Positions 1 through 11,800 of a stretch of DNA of 64,000 nt are shown in pieces. Numbering within the stretch: the first letter of the stretch is position 1; every line of letters begins with the position of its first letter. Source of the stretch: Blastomussa wellsi (taxonomy: Eukaryota; Cnidaria; Anthozoa; Scleractinia; Plerogyridae); NCBI GenBank assembly GCA_947652115.1, contig OX393567.1:22998532-23062531 (forward strand), written 5' to 3'. The translations under genes were made by a program, and so were the position numbers. A model generated the notes under the pieces. The model was given only the letters and a program-made list of their open reading frames with translations. It was not told where the DNA came from and ran no database searches.

Positions 1-711
1 GTATTTCTGCGTTTGACCGCTGTGTGGCATGCATTTGGGGTGATCTCCTACGGGAGGTTCGAGTGTACAACTGACGCATTTGCATCAGGTTTACGTTTGC
101 TGAGATTGCTGGACTAAACGCATGAAATGGATATAAATTAGCTCCAACTGTATATCTGTACAACGTGTTCTTCAAAAGCCCTCATGTATCTTCCTTCCAT
201 TCCATTCAGCAACAGAAGTATTGCCTTTTCGTGAACGAACTGTATACTGATATCTTGTACAAAGTTGACCCACACTTGGCAACTAGTGTATATGAAAGGA
301 AGTCTTAATTTAAAGAGGGAAACAAGTAAAACTGATAAACGCTGTTTCAAAATACACTTGTGGCCCTCAAATATGAAATTTAAGTGTAAGTGTATATCAC
401 AAATTCTACTTGCCCTTGCCATGATTAAATCGGACGTTTTTTACAATTGCTTTCGAGAAGTTGTCAGATATTTTATTACGAAGGATAACTTATTCCCAGC
501 ATTTTTTATTAAAAGGGAAGACCCGGAGAATGAAATTGTACAACACCGCGGCTCGGAGTCGTGTTAGACAACAGAAAAACTTCCTAACCTCGCCATTCAC
601 AAAAGGTCAATCGCGGGATCAGTTTAAAATTAAAGATGAGATTTTCTTTAAGCTGTTCCCATGCGACTGAAGTCCGTTGACTCACTTTTTTGTATTCTTT
701 TTCCCACAAAG
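1..711 (+). other. Intron upstream of exon 1 (3' part)
   Basis: No coding segment of the repeat protein is seen here. The stretch ends in a pyrimidine-rich tract and an AG at 710-711. Short open frames in it look random and none carries the Gly-rich pattern. Confidence 0.6.
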
Positions 712-2823
712 TTACCAAGCTCATGGAGGAGAAGCAAAGGAAGGACTAGAGAACATTGAAAATGGAGGACCAGGAACTGTGTTCCTGTATCATTTGGTCC
801 ACACCCATCGAACTTTGCTCATTGACAACAATGGCGGCAAGCCACTGAATAAACACATCAACTATGCAAAGTTAGACGAAGAAGGGGGCAAGGCGTGGGT
901 AATGCCCGAGTCAGGCTTCCACCATTTTGCTTCCCAAGAACACAAGTTTCACTTCGAGGAATTACAGATCTATGGCAAAGGGCACCTGGGTATTTGGCCT
1001 CGCGCGGGAAACGATTCAAGAAATGTTTCGCTGTTCTTTAAGTTCATGATTGGTGATAGGAGCGGTATGGTGCATATAGGAGATAAGCAAGTTATGGACT
1101 TGAAACGGCCCGAGATTGATATTCCATTCAGCGCGCAAGTGTACAGTGGAGGATTCCTTGGTCTTGCGCCTTACACGGAAATCCACGGAGTTGAGATCAT
1201 CGTGCGCGGAATCCTGGCTTACATTCAAAATATGACGATACATCATGGTGGTGATTTATGGTTGAATCACGGCGGACGGACAGACAGCGAGGTAGTAAAT
1301 CACTACGACTTTGACATCATCCGAATCCAGGATACAGGAACTATCCATTGCGTCACATCTCCAGTCAATGACCCAGGCCTTGTTTTCACAACTCGCGCAG
1401 TCTATATTGAAGGAGGAGGACTGATGCGTGGTTCACGCCTCACATTTGTCACAGAAAACATTACAATTGACGATGGTGGGTCTTTGATTGCGGATGGCCT
1501 TGGCTACAACACGTCACATGGTTACCAAGGAAACGACTTTTACGGGGCTCCGATCAATCCTGGCCACGGTGTTGATGATAACGAAGGAGCATCTGGAGCA
1601 GGACATGGTGGCAGCGGGGGCCGAGGAAGCCTTTCGTCGGGAACTCCCAAAACAGGCTTTGCCTACGGGGATTTGTACGAGCCATACATATTCGGTAGTG
1701 CTGGTGGTAAAGGCACAAGTGGTACCCGAGGGGGTAATGGTGGGGGTATGCTGTGGATGAACGTTACAGGATTGATTGACGTTGACGGGTTGGTGTCTGC
1801 TAATGGTGAAGATGCTTCATCTCTGACAGGAAGTGGAGGAGGTAGTGGCGGAAGCGTCTGGATGTACTGTAAGACCATTAGGGGCTACGGACGGATAGCC
1901 GCTAATGGAGGGGCCGGATCGAACCATAACTCCTACCCTGGGGGTGGTGGAGCGGGAGGAAGGATTGCTATTTACTTTCAGGTGAATCAGACGTCGACGT
2001 ACTTTGTGTATGAGGCACGAGGTGGAGCGGCTCTGGGATGCGAGGTTGGCAAAGAGCATCTGTGTAAAGCCGAGGCGGGTGGCCCGGGAACGGTGTTTTT
2101 GTATCACATGATACACACGCACCGCACATTACTCATCCACAATGGAGGTCAAAAACCGTTAGTATCAGCGATAGCAGACTACAATGATTTATCTGAAGAC
2201 GGTTGCCGTGCTTGGATTCTACCACAGTCAGCAAATCATGACTTTGCAGGGAAGGGGCGTGACTTCCACTTCGAAGAACTTCAGATTTACGGAGGAGGTC
2301 ATCTTGCGTTACTCACCGAACCAGTTGGTCACAATGCGTCGTTGTTTTTCCGTCACATGATCGGAGATCGGACCGGAACCCTTCACGTGTCTACAAATCA
2401 AGTCATGGATTTACACCGACTGGAAATAGACATCCCATTCAGCGCGCATGTCTATGCCGGCGGGTATCTCGGTCTTGCTCCGTACACGGAAGTCCACGGC
2501 GTGACATTGTTCATTTCCGGTACGGTAGATCACATTCAGAACATGACTATACATCACGGCGGAGCGTTTTGGATGTACCACGGTGGAAAAACAGCGAATC
2601 AAGCCAATAGTTCGTTCGAGTTTGATACCGTTCGAGTGCAGGACCAAGGCGTTATGCAAGCCTTCACGTCTCCAATCATTCATCCTGGAATTACGATCAT
2701 TGCTAGGGCGTTCTTTATCGAGGGTGGCGGACTGTTCCATGGCACACGAATGACTGTTCTTGGCGAAAATATTACTATTGATGACGGTGGGCTGATGTCG
2801 GCGGATGGCCAAGGATACAACAG
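712..2823 (+). CDS. Exon 1 of the giant repeat gene
   Basis: About 704 codons, acceptor CACAAAG, donor CAG|GTATGT. The first base completes a split codon (incoming phase 2), so exons exist to the left of the window. It opens at the end of a Gly-rich block (GGPGTVFLYH), runs through a middle segment with GDRSGMVH and a tail ending ITIDDGG, then a full Gly-rich block (GAGHGG near 1600, GSGGGSGG near 1840, GGRIAIYF near 1960), and a second middle segment with GDRTGTLH and a second ITIDDGG tail. Both middle segments share HTHRTLL and DIPFSA, so the two units are close paralogues. Several NxT/NxS sequons are present. This long exon holds about one and a half units with no intron. Confidence 0.88.
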
Positions 2824-5800
2824 GTATGTATGACTCCTATTTTGTAGTGGTGCTGTACTGCCATTGCCGTACAAGCCGCCTTATAGGCCCCGTACTCTTT
2901 TTTGGGAAAATGACGATTTTCGTCCCTGACGAGCTCCAGACAAAGAACAATACGCCACGTTTTAATGTACGCGTGCGCAGTAAGTAGTAAGGATGCGTAA
3001 CATCTTTTTTATTTGTGTGCATAGGACTCACCCACAAGGATCAGCACTCCATGGCATCATCAACCCCGGTATTGGATCAACCAACATTTACGGTTCCTCA
3101 GGCGCTGGCTGCGGAGGCCGTGGAGGGCGGGGCAGACAATCCCCAGTTGTCGGAGCAGCCTACGGGGATATTTACGAACCCGTCAGATTCGGAAGTTCCG
3201 GAGGAGGCGAGAAGTCGGGCGGAGGGGGTGGCGTGATCTGGTTCAATGTCACCAACGTTATCCAAATAGACGGTGAAGTCTCTGCGGACGGAGTCGCAGG
3301 CGGTGACTCCGGCAGTGGAGGCGGAAGTGGGGGGAGCATCTGGATGCACTGTTACAGAATGAAAGGTACTCAGTGAAAATATTAAAAAATACCCTGGTAA
3401 CCCTGTGTAATTCCGAACAGGTCTTCTGCGGTTAGAAGGTTGTTTTCTAAATTTAATGTTTAAACATCCCGCAGTTAATTTAACAGTAAATAGGCAAAGG
3501 GAATGGAAATTAATTTAAACACAATTTTGGTAGTTTAGCGTTCTCGTTTGTCTCGGCTCTAGTTATTTAATTTTTTTGGCATTTTAAACAGCGTAGCCCG
3601 TGTAATATTTGCCCCCTTATTCATCATCATTTTCCTTTGAGTTGTTTTCTTACCAAAAGTGACGTTACAATAATGAAAATTTGCATGTTATCCAGGAGAA
3701 GCCTTGTATAGCTCTAAGAATAACCCTTCGTTTATTGTCTTAAAGGAACTGGAAAAATTACAGTGAATGGAGGTGCCGGTGGCGGGAATTCAGGGGGTGG
3801 GGCTGGTGGACGGATCGCTGTCTACTTCACAGAGAACACCACCTACACAGGGTCGTTCCAGTCACGAGGAGGTGCCAAGGGTGGGGCGTCCAACACCGAG
3901 GCGGGCGGGCCGGGTACAGCGTTCCTTTATCACTTGGTTCACACTCACAGAACACTTCTTGTGGATAATGGCGGACAACATCCTCTTACCACACGAATAT
4001 CTGACTATTCGGATCTCTCCCAGGATGGATGCCGTGCCTGGATTCTTCCAGAGTCGGGAGGCCATCATTTCGCCAACGGTTCGCACGACTTTCTCTTTGA
4101 AGAGCTGCAGATTTACGGTGGGGCTCACCTGGCGATCTTAACCGAACCGGTGAATCGTGCGGCTTCGCTGTTTTTTCGGTACATGATCGGAGACCGAACG
4201 GGAATGATCCACGTGGGCCGAAACCAAGTCATGAACCTGCATCGCCTGTTTCTGGACATCCCTTTCAGTGCTTACATCTACGATGGTGGGTACCTCGGAC
4301 TGGCGCCCATTTCAGAAATGAATAAGATCGCTGTTCACGTGGAAGGAACGCTTGATCACATTCGAAATCTTACTATACTTAATGGAGGTTCACTCCACTG
4401 CTATTTAACAGGCTCAACCGGTGAAGGAATTCGGCGTCATTATATTTTCAACGAAACTGTGAGAATCATGGCGAGATCGCAAATTCGAAGTTACAGTCCC
4501 AATGCTCATAATGAAGGTTTCAGTGTCCAAGCCAAAATACTTACAGTTGAAGGCGGGGCAAAAATCAACACGTTTAACATGAATGTAACAGCTGTCAATC
4601 TTACAGTGGATGATGGTGGCTTCATCGATGCAAGCGATGGTGGTTACCTAGCAACCAAAGGACCGGGAAGCCTATTGACGAACAACTGGAGGCGTGGCGG
4701 CGCAGGGCATGGTGGGACGGGTGGGCGTGGTAGTTGTGGCGGGTATCGTACATGCAGACTAAAGAAGGGACTGCCGTATGGGAACTTGTATTATCCGAGG
4801 GATTTTGGAAGTGGTGGTGATGGAAATGGAGGAACAGGCGGTGGAGTGTTAAGTATCAACGTGGCGCATACGCTACAGGTAATTAAATGTAAAATATTTC
4901 GTATTATTATCCACCCGCACTCAGATGAGTACAAATAACGCTACAAACCAGTATAAATATCTCACGATATTTGATGTCCGCAAGACCAGTTTAACAGGTT
5001 CCATGTAGTCTTGTTTCTCCTTCTGACCTCGCGAAAAGATCATATTCGGGGAAAGTCGAGATATTTTGAAAAGAAAACGTTGGTTTACCCTTTGTATGTT
5101 TACTCGTCATTTCTAATCGGATTCGTAATAATATCTGTAATATACAGTGATAATACACAGCAAAATGTCTATTTAAACAATAGCTAATTTCTTTAAAGTC
5201 ACAATATGGTTAAAAGTGTGTATCGCCTATACAGAGATTCTGTTGAAAAGCTTTTTTTCGTTCTTTAGCGCTAGGAGCTGTTTCCTCTTTTTCTTTCTTC
5301 TCACCGCTGTCCTTTTATACGCACTTTGATTCTCTTTCTTTTTTGTTTTAATATACATATAGGCTAGATTCTGTGCGCGTTTCAATTGGCTAAGAAATAT
5401 CCATGCAAAACCTGTCAGAGCAATACAGATCACCGAAACCCATATTTTGTTTTGTTTTATTTTTCAACGTTTTTCGTAAAACAGCTCAAACCAAGTGTTT
5501 TATGTATACTAAATACTGTAATTAACACTCCAGTAAATTGATTTAGAAATCGCTTGTTGTTGGGATCGTGCCGTCCACATTTCCCTCCTGTTTTCAAATT
5601 CCCAGTAGTTTTTATGACGCTACAATGCGTAGAGTTAACCCCAAATAATGTTTTCGCTAAAATAAACCTTTGCACCACTTCGAAACGCATTGCAAATTTC
5701 TTTTCTCCTTTTTACCAAATTCCGACTATTTATAGCATTGAAGAGTAAAGAAAAACTGTGTATCATTTGTTCCATGACCGGGTCAGAAGGGGCGTGGGTA

Positions 5801-8800
5801 TATTCCCGTTTTGACGTTCCAAACTGATTTGCATCGCATCAAGTCTTTGTAAACATGCACGCAAATCAGTTTGTGACGTCATATCGGGAATAGACCCACG
5901 CCCCTTCTTACTCGGTCATGGAACAAATGATGCAAAGATTTTCGTAACTTTTGAATTCTATAAATAGTCAGAATTTGGTAAACAGAAGAAACGAAAGGTA
6001 CAGTGCGTTCCGAAGGTTTATTTTAGGGGAAAAAAATTTTGGGGTTAGGTGCACTTTAACGAATCCATATCGAAGAAACGACTGCTGATACACTTACAGT
6101 TTTTGTCCTTGACTTTATTTTCACCTGTTAGGTTGATGGCGGTATCATATCGAACAGTCGAGATATCAACAATGATAATGGCGGCGGAAGCGGAGGAAGT
6201 ATCTTGATTCATACCCAGGTTCTCTCTGGCGGCCACACTGGTATTATACAATCTCAAGGTGGAAGTGGTACCGCAGGCGCGGGTGGTGGATCGGGCGGTC
6301 GCATAGCCGTTTATTACAGCAACAATGACACACACCACCCATACAGGGGAATATTCGACACCAGTGGTGGCAGTGTAACTTCCGGCGCAGAGGCTGGTGC
6401 TTCTGGGACAGTTTACCTCAAACACACCGGAAGTGGCTTCTCGGCACTGCGAGTCGACAACCACGGACAGCAGTCTCTCGATGACGAGATCCCAAACGCT
6501 GGTCGTCTGTTAGATCTGTCTGGAGGAAATCGCGACCAGTCTACAACATACAATGCACCGAATGGGATGACAGTCACATCCAGCTGTGCAATAAACCAAC
6601 AACACTGCACATGGCTATGTGGAAACTGTCGCGACTATGCTCTGGGGCATCTGTTTGATCAGGCATTTTCCACAAGTAACTGCGTTGGCTTCTTCTTATC
6701 TAACTGCGCTAACACCCAATTGACAGTTGATTTAAAGAAATCGCTCTTTATCAACCACATCAGAGTTTACCCGTATTGCGGTGGGACTCCAGCAAACTTC
6801 CGTGTGAGTAGAGTTATCTTCAACAGCTCCTAGCTCAAAATGTAAATTAGGTTTTCCGATTGCCATTTAATTTGCGTAGTAGGCAATGACCATTCATTAT
6901 CATTATCATTATCATTATTGAAACGCCTTCTGGTTCCTTAACTTGTGTCAAGACGAGCTCGGTGGCCCTCAATTGTTTTATTGTCAAAGGAACGAGTTCA
7001 GAGCCACCTTTACTTTTAAAAAAGTATAGGTGCTTGGAAATGGTGGAAACTTTTACCATTTTACTTTTGTTACTACCTCAGGTCAAAACCAATGATGGTA
7101 TAAGTGACGTCCCTGTCACAAGCAGCTACGTTAAAATGTCCAATGGTTGCATCCAAGGCTCTTATGTTGATATGCCCGTAAGAAGGAATGCCACGAAAGT
7201 GATTGTGGAGTTTCATCATAGCCTGAGCTATGTCAAGGCGGGGCTCTCTGAGCTGGAAATATTTATTGAAGGAAAGGCAGTTTGGGACAGGTTAGTAGGA
7301 CACAAATCCTGAAAACGCTGGTTTATTTGTTTGACGTCTGTCTTTCGTAATACGTGTCAATCGTCTTCAATCTTTAAGTTCGAGAAGCATGACTAGGTAC
7401 ATACGCTCATACACAAAAGTATCTGTTGATGGTAATGTTATCTACAGTAGATCAGCGGTATTACGCGCATGAGCATAGGCGTCGTTTTGCGTTGGTTAGA
7501 TGTAAGCATGGCCGAATGCTGACGTGCAATTAAAATATGTTGTGTTGACTCGCTTGTAGTCTTCATTCCTTGGCTCCCAAGGTGGTCAACACACCCAGAA
7601 CACCAACATGAAGATGTTAAGTGAATTTGCGAAGAAGCGTAAACTGTATAGTGATTTTTCTAAGACACCAGAGCTCATCGGCGTAGCGAAAATGGGTTTT
7701 TTTCTTTACGGCTTAGCCCGCGAGAGAGAAATCGTCGTTTTCTCGTAAAGGAGTATGGGGACCTATCATTTTTTCTGTTGTTTAAGTAATCTTTCGAACT
7801 CGAGAGACAGTGTTTCATCACATTTCCAAACACCGAAAATGCAACGCGCAGCGGAGTGTTGGGGTTTGGAAATGTGATGAAACATTGTCTCGGGTGTTTG
7901 ATATATCTCCTCAGTCAAAACTAAAGCTACGGGAAAACGAAGAAATAAAATCGTAAAAATCTATGCTAATAAACGGAAACGTGAACTTTTAGTGAAATAT
8001 AATTGCTGCCTTGAGAGCACTTCGCACTAACAAGTTGAATCAGTGTCGATTCTAAATGCTTGCTTTTTTGGTTGAGACAGGCATGTATTAAATCAGTAAT
8101 TCATTGAAGTCAATACAGTACAAAAAGACCATATAAGCAATAGCCTCCATTTGGCGTGAATTTTTTTTTTCGGTTATAATTTGTCCGCGAACATTATCTG
8201 TTCCGAGCAGCGAACAGTGAACTTCGAGGAACAGATAATGTTTAAGGACAAATATCTAAACATATTTTCAAAGTCAAATGGAGGCTATTGTGTTTATTGT
8301 CCTTCAAATACTTTTCGCAACAATCACTTGGGGAATAGTCTCGGATATTAACCAGTGTTAGCTGGGGCATGTTCAGTCACATGACGCGTTTATTTCACGC
8401 TTTACATTCTCCCTATTTTTCCTGCTCTCACAATAGGTGAAGTGAACGGATCAATTAATAACCTTTCTGGAAGTGCTTATTGTCAAGGTGCTCCGGCTCC
8501 TAATCGAATATGGTCCATTTTATTAAAAAAATTTTGATCCCCTTAACATGAGCAACTCAACAGGCAGAATTTGAACGAAAATACATCGCCAGTGCCCTTG
8601 CAAAATATTGTTTAACAAATTTAAAGTTGTACCGTTATTTTTTAGTTTTCCGTTAACGAAAATATATCTTTTGGAAGTCGTGTTATGCCAGCGTCTTCCA
8701 TTATTGCACGATTGCCTAAGAGTGTAGTAATAGAAACGATTGAACAACTAACCAGGCATAACCTCGGTCATTTGTGGTCGATTAAATCAGTTTTGAAATT

Positions 8801-11800
8801 CTGTTTTCTTGAAAATATTCTTAACAGATACAAGCACAGAAGTTATGATGGCGCCAAAACCTGGATAGAACCAGCGACTGGTACCAATTTGCACAGGTTC
8901 AGTGAGGTGCACATCCGGGGAGCTGCTCAACTTGCTGTAATGCCGCTGATTGGTTTGAAGGCTCCTGTGCATTTTCATGCTGACAGGCTGTACGGCGATA
9001 AAAGCGGGTTCCTTCATGTCGGATACAATCATAATTTTTCTGTAGCCGTTACCGATCCCGACATTCCATTTGGTCTGCGTGTTTATGAAAACGGTAGCAT
9101 GATGTTGCCGAGACGGGCTTTCTTGCAAACAGTCAGCTTCAAATCGTCAGGAAAGGTACGAATTTTCTCTTCTCACCTGAATTCAATTCTTGTTATATCC
9201 GCTCCATAAGCTTCCCAGAGACTGGGTCCCAGGCTAGCCAAGAGCGCTAGGACTTCTGGGTTTCGCTTGAATAGACATTAAGATGGCTCCTCGTTTTGGT
9301 TGAAGTGTTTTTCCAAAACAGATTTCGAAGCCAGTCGTTGCCTTGTTCCCGTTTGTACTGATTAAGTTTCAAATAATTTGCGGTTGCCAAAACGTGTTTG
9401 CGCGGCCGAGGTTTTGGAGTGACGTATTTGTTTAATTCGCAGAAATAAAATTAGAACAAATTTGATTAAAAAAAAACACTGCTGACAGAACTGTTCATCG
9501 TTTCTTCTACTGCGCTGAAACAACGTGAACTTCCAACAAGCAACCGCAATTACTACTTTGCATAATGCCTTTCAGCAATGCAGCGTACGGTTCTACGCTT
9601 ATTACGACAGGTTATTGCAAGGACGAGTAATTCTATACCCTGGTTCTTTTCTACAACATTTCTCTTAACGCCCGGTTTATATACTGCAGAAAGATTTACT
9701 AGTGTTTGTCAAATCAGTGTATGCTTACGGCAATTGGCGCAGATAATTAGCTACACATTGTTTGTTGTAGATGGGTTCGTTGAAGGTTAGGAATGGCAAA
9801 GAGAGATCTTAGTTGTTTCATGTCGTGACATCTTTCATACTTCTTGTAGATCTGGGGCGTTCAAGACTTGTTTGTGTTCGATCATGGATCATACTACTCC
9901 GATTCCAATTCCAGTCTTGGCAGAGATACCGCGCCTGGCGAGTTCTCGGTCCAGTCCCTTCACGTGCAGGATAGAGGAGTGTTTGAACTACATTCTTTTG
10001 ACAAGGAATTAACCAGCCAGCTGTCACTCATTAACTTGACGGTAAGTCTAAAATGGCAAAGAAGAGTCTAAAATGGCAGACAAAGAAGCTAATGAAGTTA
10101 ACTTTAATCGATTTTATTTTTTTTTTGTTTGTCTCTAGATATTTGGCGGTGGCCACTTCAAATCAAACAACAAATTGGTCATCGCGGTTAAACATCTGCT
10201 GAGAATAAACTCCGGAGGAAGACTGAGTCACAATCACGCCGGGTACATCACTAAGGAAGGAAGGCCTGGGAATGAGTTTGAACCATCGGAAGGCCCCGGC
10301 CAAGGGTCTGGTAACGTGTATGGAGCGAGCGGTGCTGGATACGCCGGAACTGGAGGAAGGGGGAGTGCAGCGAATCACGTGGGCCAGTTTTATGGTGACT
10401 ACAGAAAGCCTTTTGATTACGGCAGTGCAGGAGGCTTTGGGTTACATTATGGTAAGACGATAAAAAAATATATCAGTTCCTATTTCAAGCTAAATGGCGC
10501 CCCACTAAAAGAGAATGATTTCTTGAGTAAACAACTAGGGAACCTTTCACTCAAGCTCCAAAGGCAATGAAAACCAGCTGTTTACCGACATTCCGGTTAG
10601 GCTGTTTACTTCACTCTGATTAGCCGGACTCGACTCGAGCCGTTTGCGGATCGATAACCAAATCGCCTCACATGCGCAGAAGTGTGGCAAAGGCCCCTCA
10701 AGGAAGTATGCCTTGTGAATGCACAATGCAACATGTATGAAAAAAGTAAGGAGTGTTTTCATTATGATTTTCCATGTTTCATCTTTAGGTGACCTGTATT
10801 ATGGAGATTACCGCACGAGTACAGTGGGCCCGTATAAAAACCTCATTACCCGGAGTGGACTGGGAGGACAGGGAGGTGGGGCATTAAAAATTGTCACGCG
10901 CCATTTGATTCTTGATGGACACCTGTCAGCTGATGGAGAGGATGGCCCTCCCCCTAGCACGGCAGGAGGAGGCAGCGGTGGAAGCATCTGGGTCGACTGT
11001 GAAGAGTTGGACGGCTACGGGACGATCAGTGCCAAGGGGGGTGCGGGGTCTCCGAACAAGGGAGGAGGGGCTTCAGGTGGCCGAATAGCAATTTATCACG
11101 CTTTCATGCTCAATTTTAACGGCACACTTTCTGCCAAAGGTGGAGACAGTGCAGTTGAGCCGGGTGGTGCTGGGACTGTGTTTCTCGAGACTCGAAACGA
11201 CAGCAAAGTTGAATACAGGGTTTTGAAGATCAATAATTACGGATTGGCCTACCCTTGGGCTGTCAATAAAGCGCAAGGGAGACTTCGGCATCTTATGAAG
11301 GGCATTTATAGCGATACAAGATACGTTGGAGCTGTCACCTGGCTGCATGAAGCGGACAATTACACCCTTGATGAATTTCATCTTCATGGAAACTCGCACG
11401 TGGCTCTGTATGGAAACGCGTCTCGCGAGAATGTCACGCTGTACGCCCACACGCTTCGCGGCGATCGGAGCGGTGTCCTTCACATTGGTCGCTTCCAGTC
11501 CGTGGTGTTTAAATTCGTTGACTTGTATTTCCCGATTAACACGCTCGTGTACTTCAACGCGTCTCTTGAAGTTCCTCGGCGTTTGTCTCTACGAGAGGTT
11601 TATATGGAAATCAACGGAACACTAGCTGACTCCGATGACTACACCATCGATAGAGACGGGAAGCTGTTTCTGTGGTCTGGTGGCAAATCTCTCGGAGAAG
11701 AGCAGGGCCACTTCCGGTTCATCAACATGTCAATCAAGTCAGTAGGTTTGCTACACACCACAAAGCTCCAGGGTCATGGTCCAGTGAGTTTGCACATGAC

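Larger units (their letters stand above)
7291..8827 (+). other. Intron 5 with two small palindromes
   Basis: 1,537 bp. Apart from the palindromes at 7801-7893 and 8139-8290 (listed separately) I see no coding sequence. A segment at about 7729-7775 (TTTTCTCGTAAA.GAGTATGG) recurs near 19478-19530, so it belongs to a dispersed repeat. Confidence 0.65.

Noticed and set aside
1560..2110. Collagen or silk identity for the Gly-rich blocks
   Set aside because: There is no GXY triplet periodicity or poly-Ala; the Gly clusters alternate with hydrophobic strands in a fixed order.
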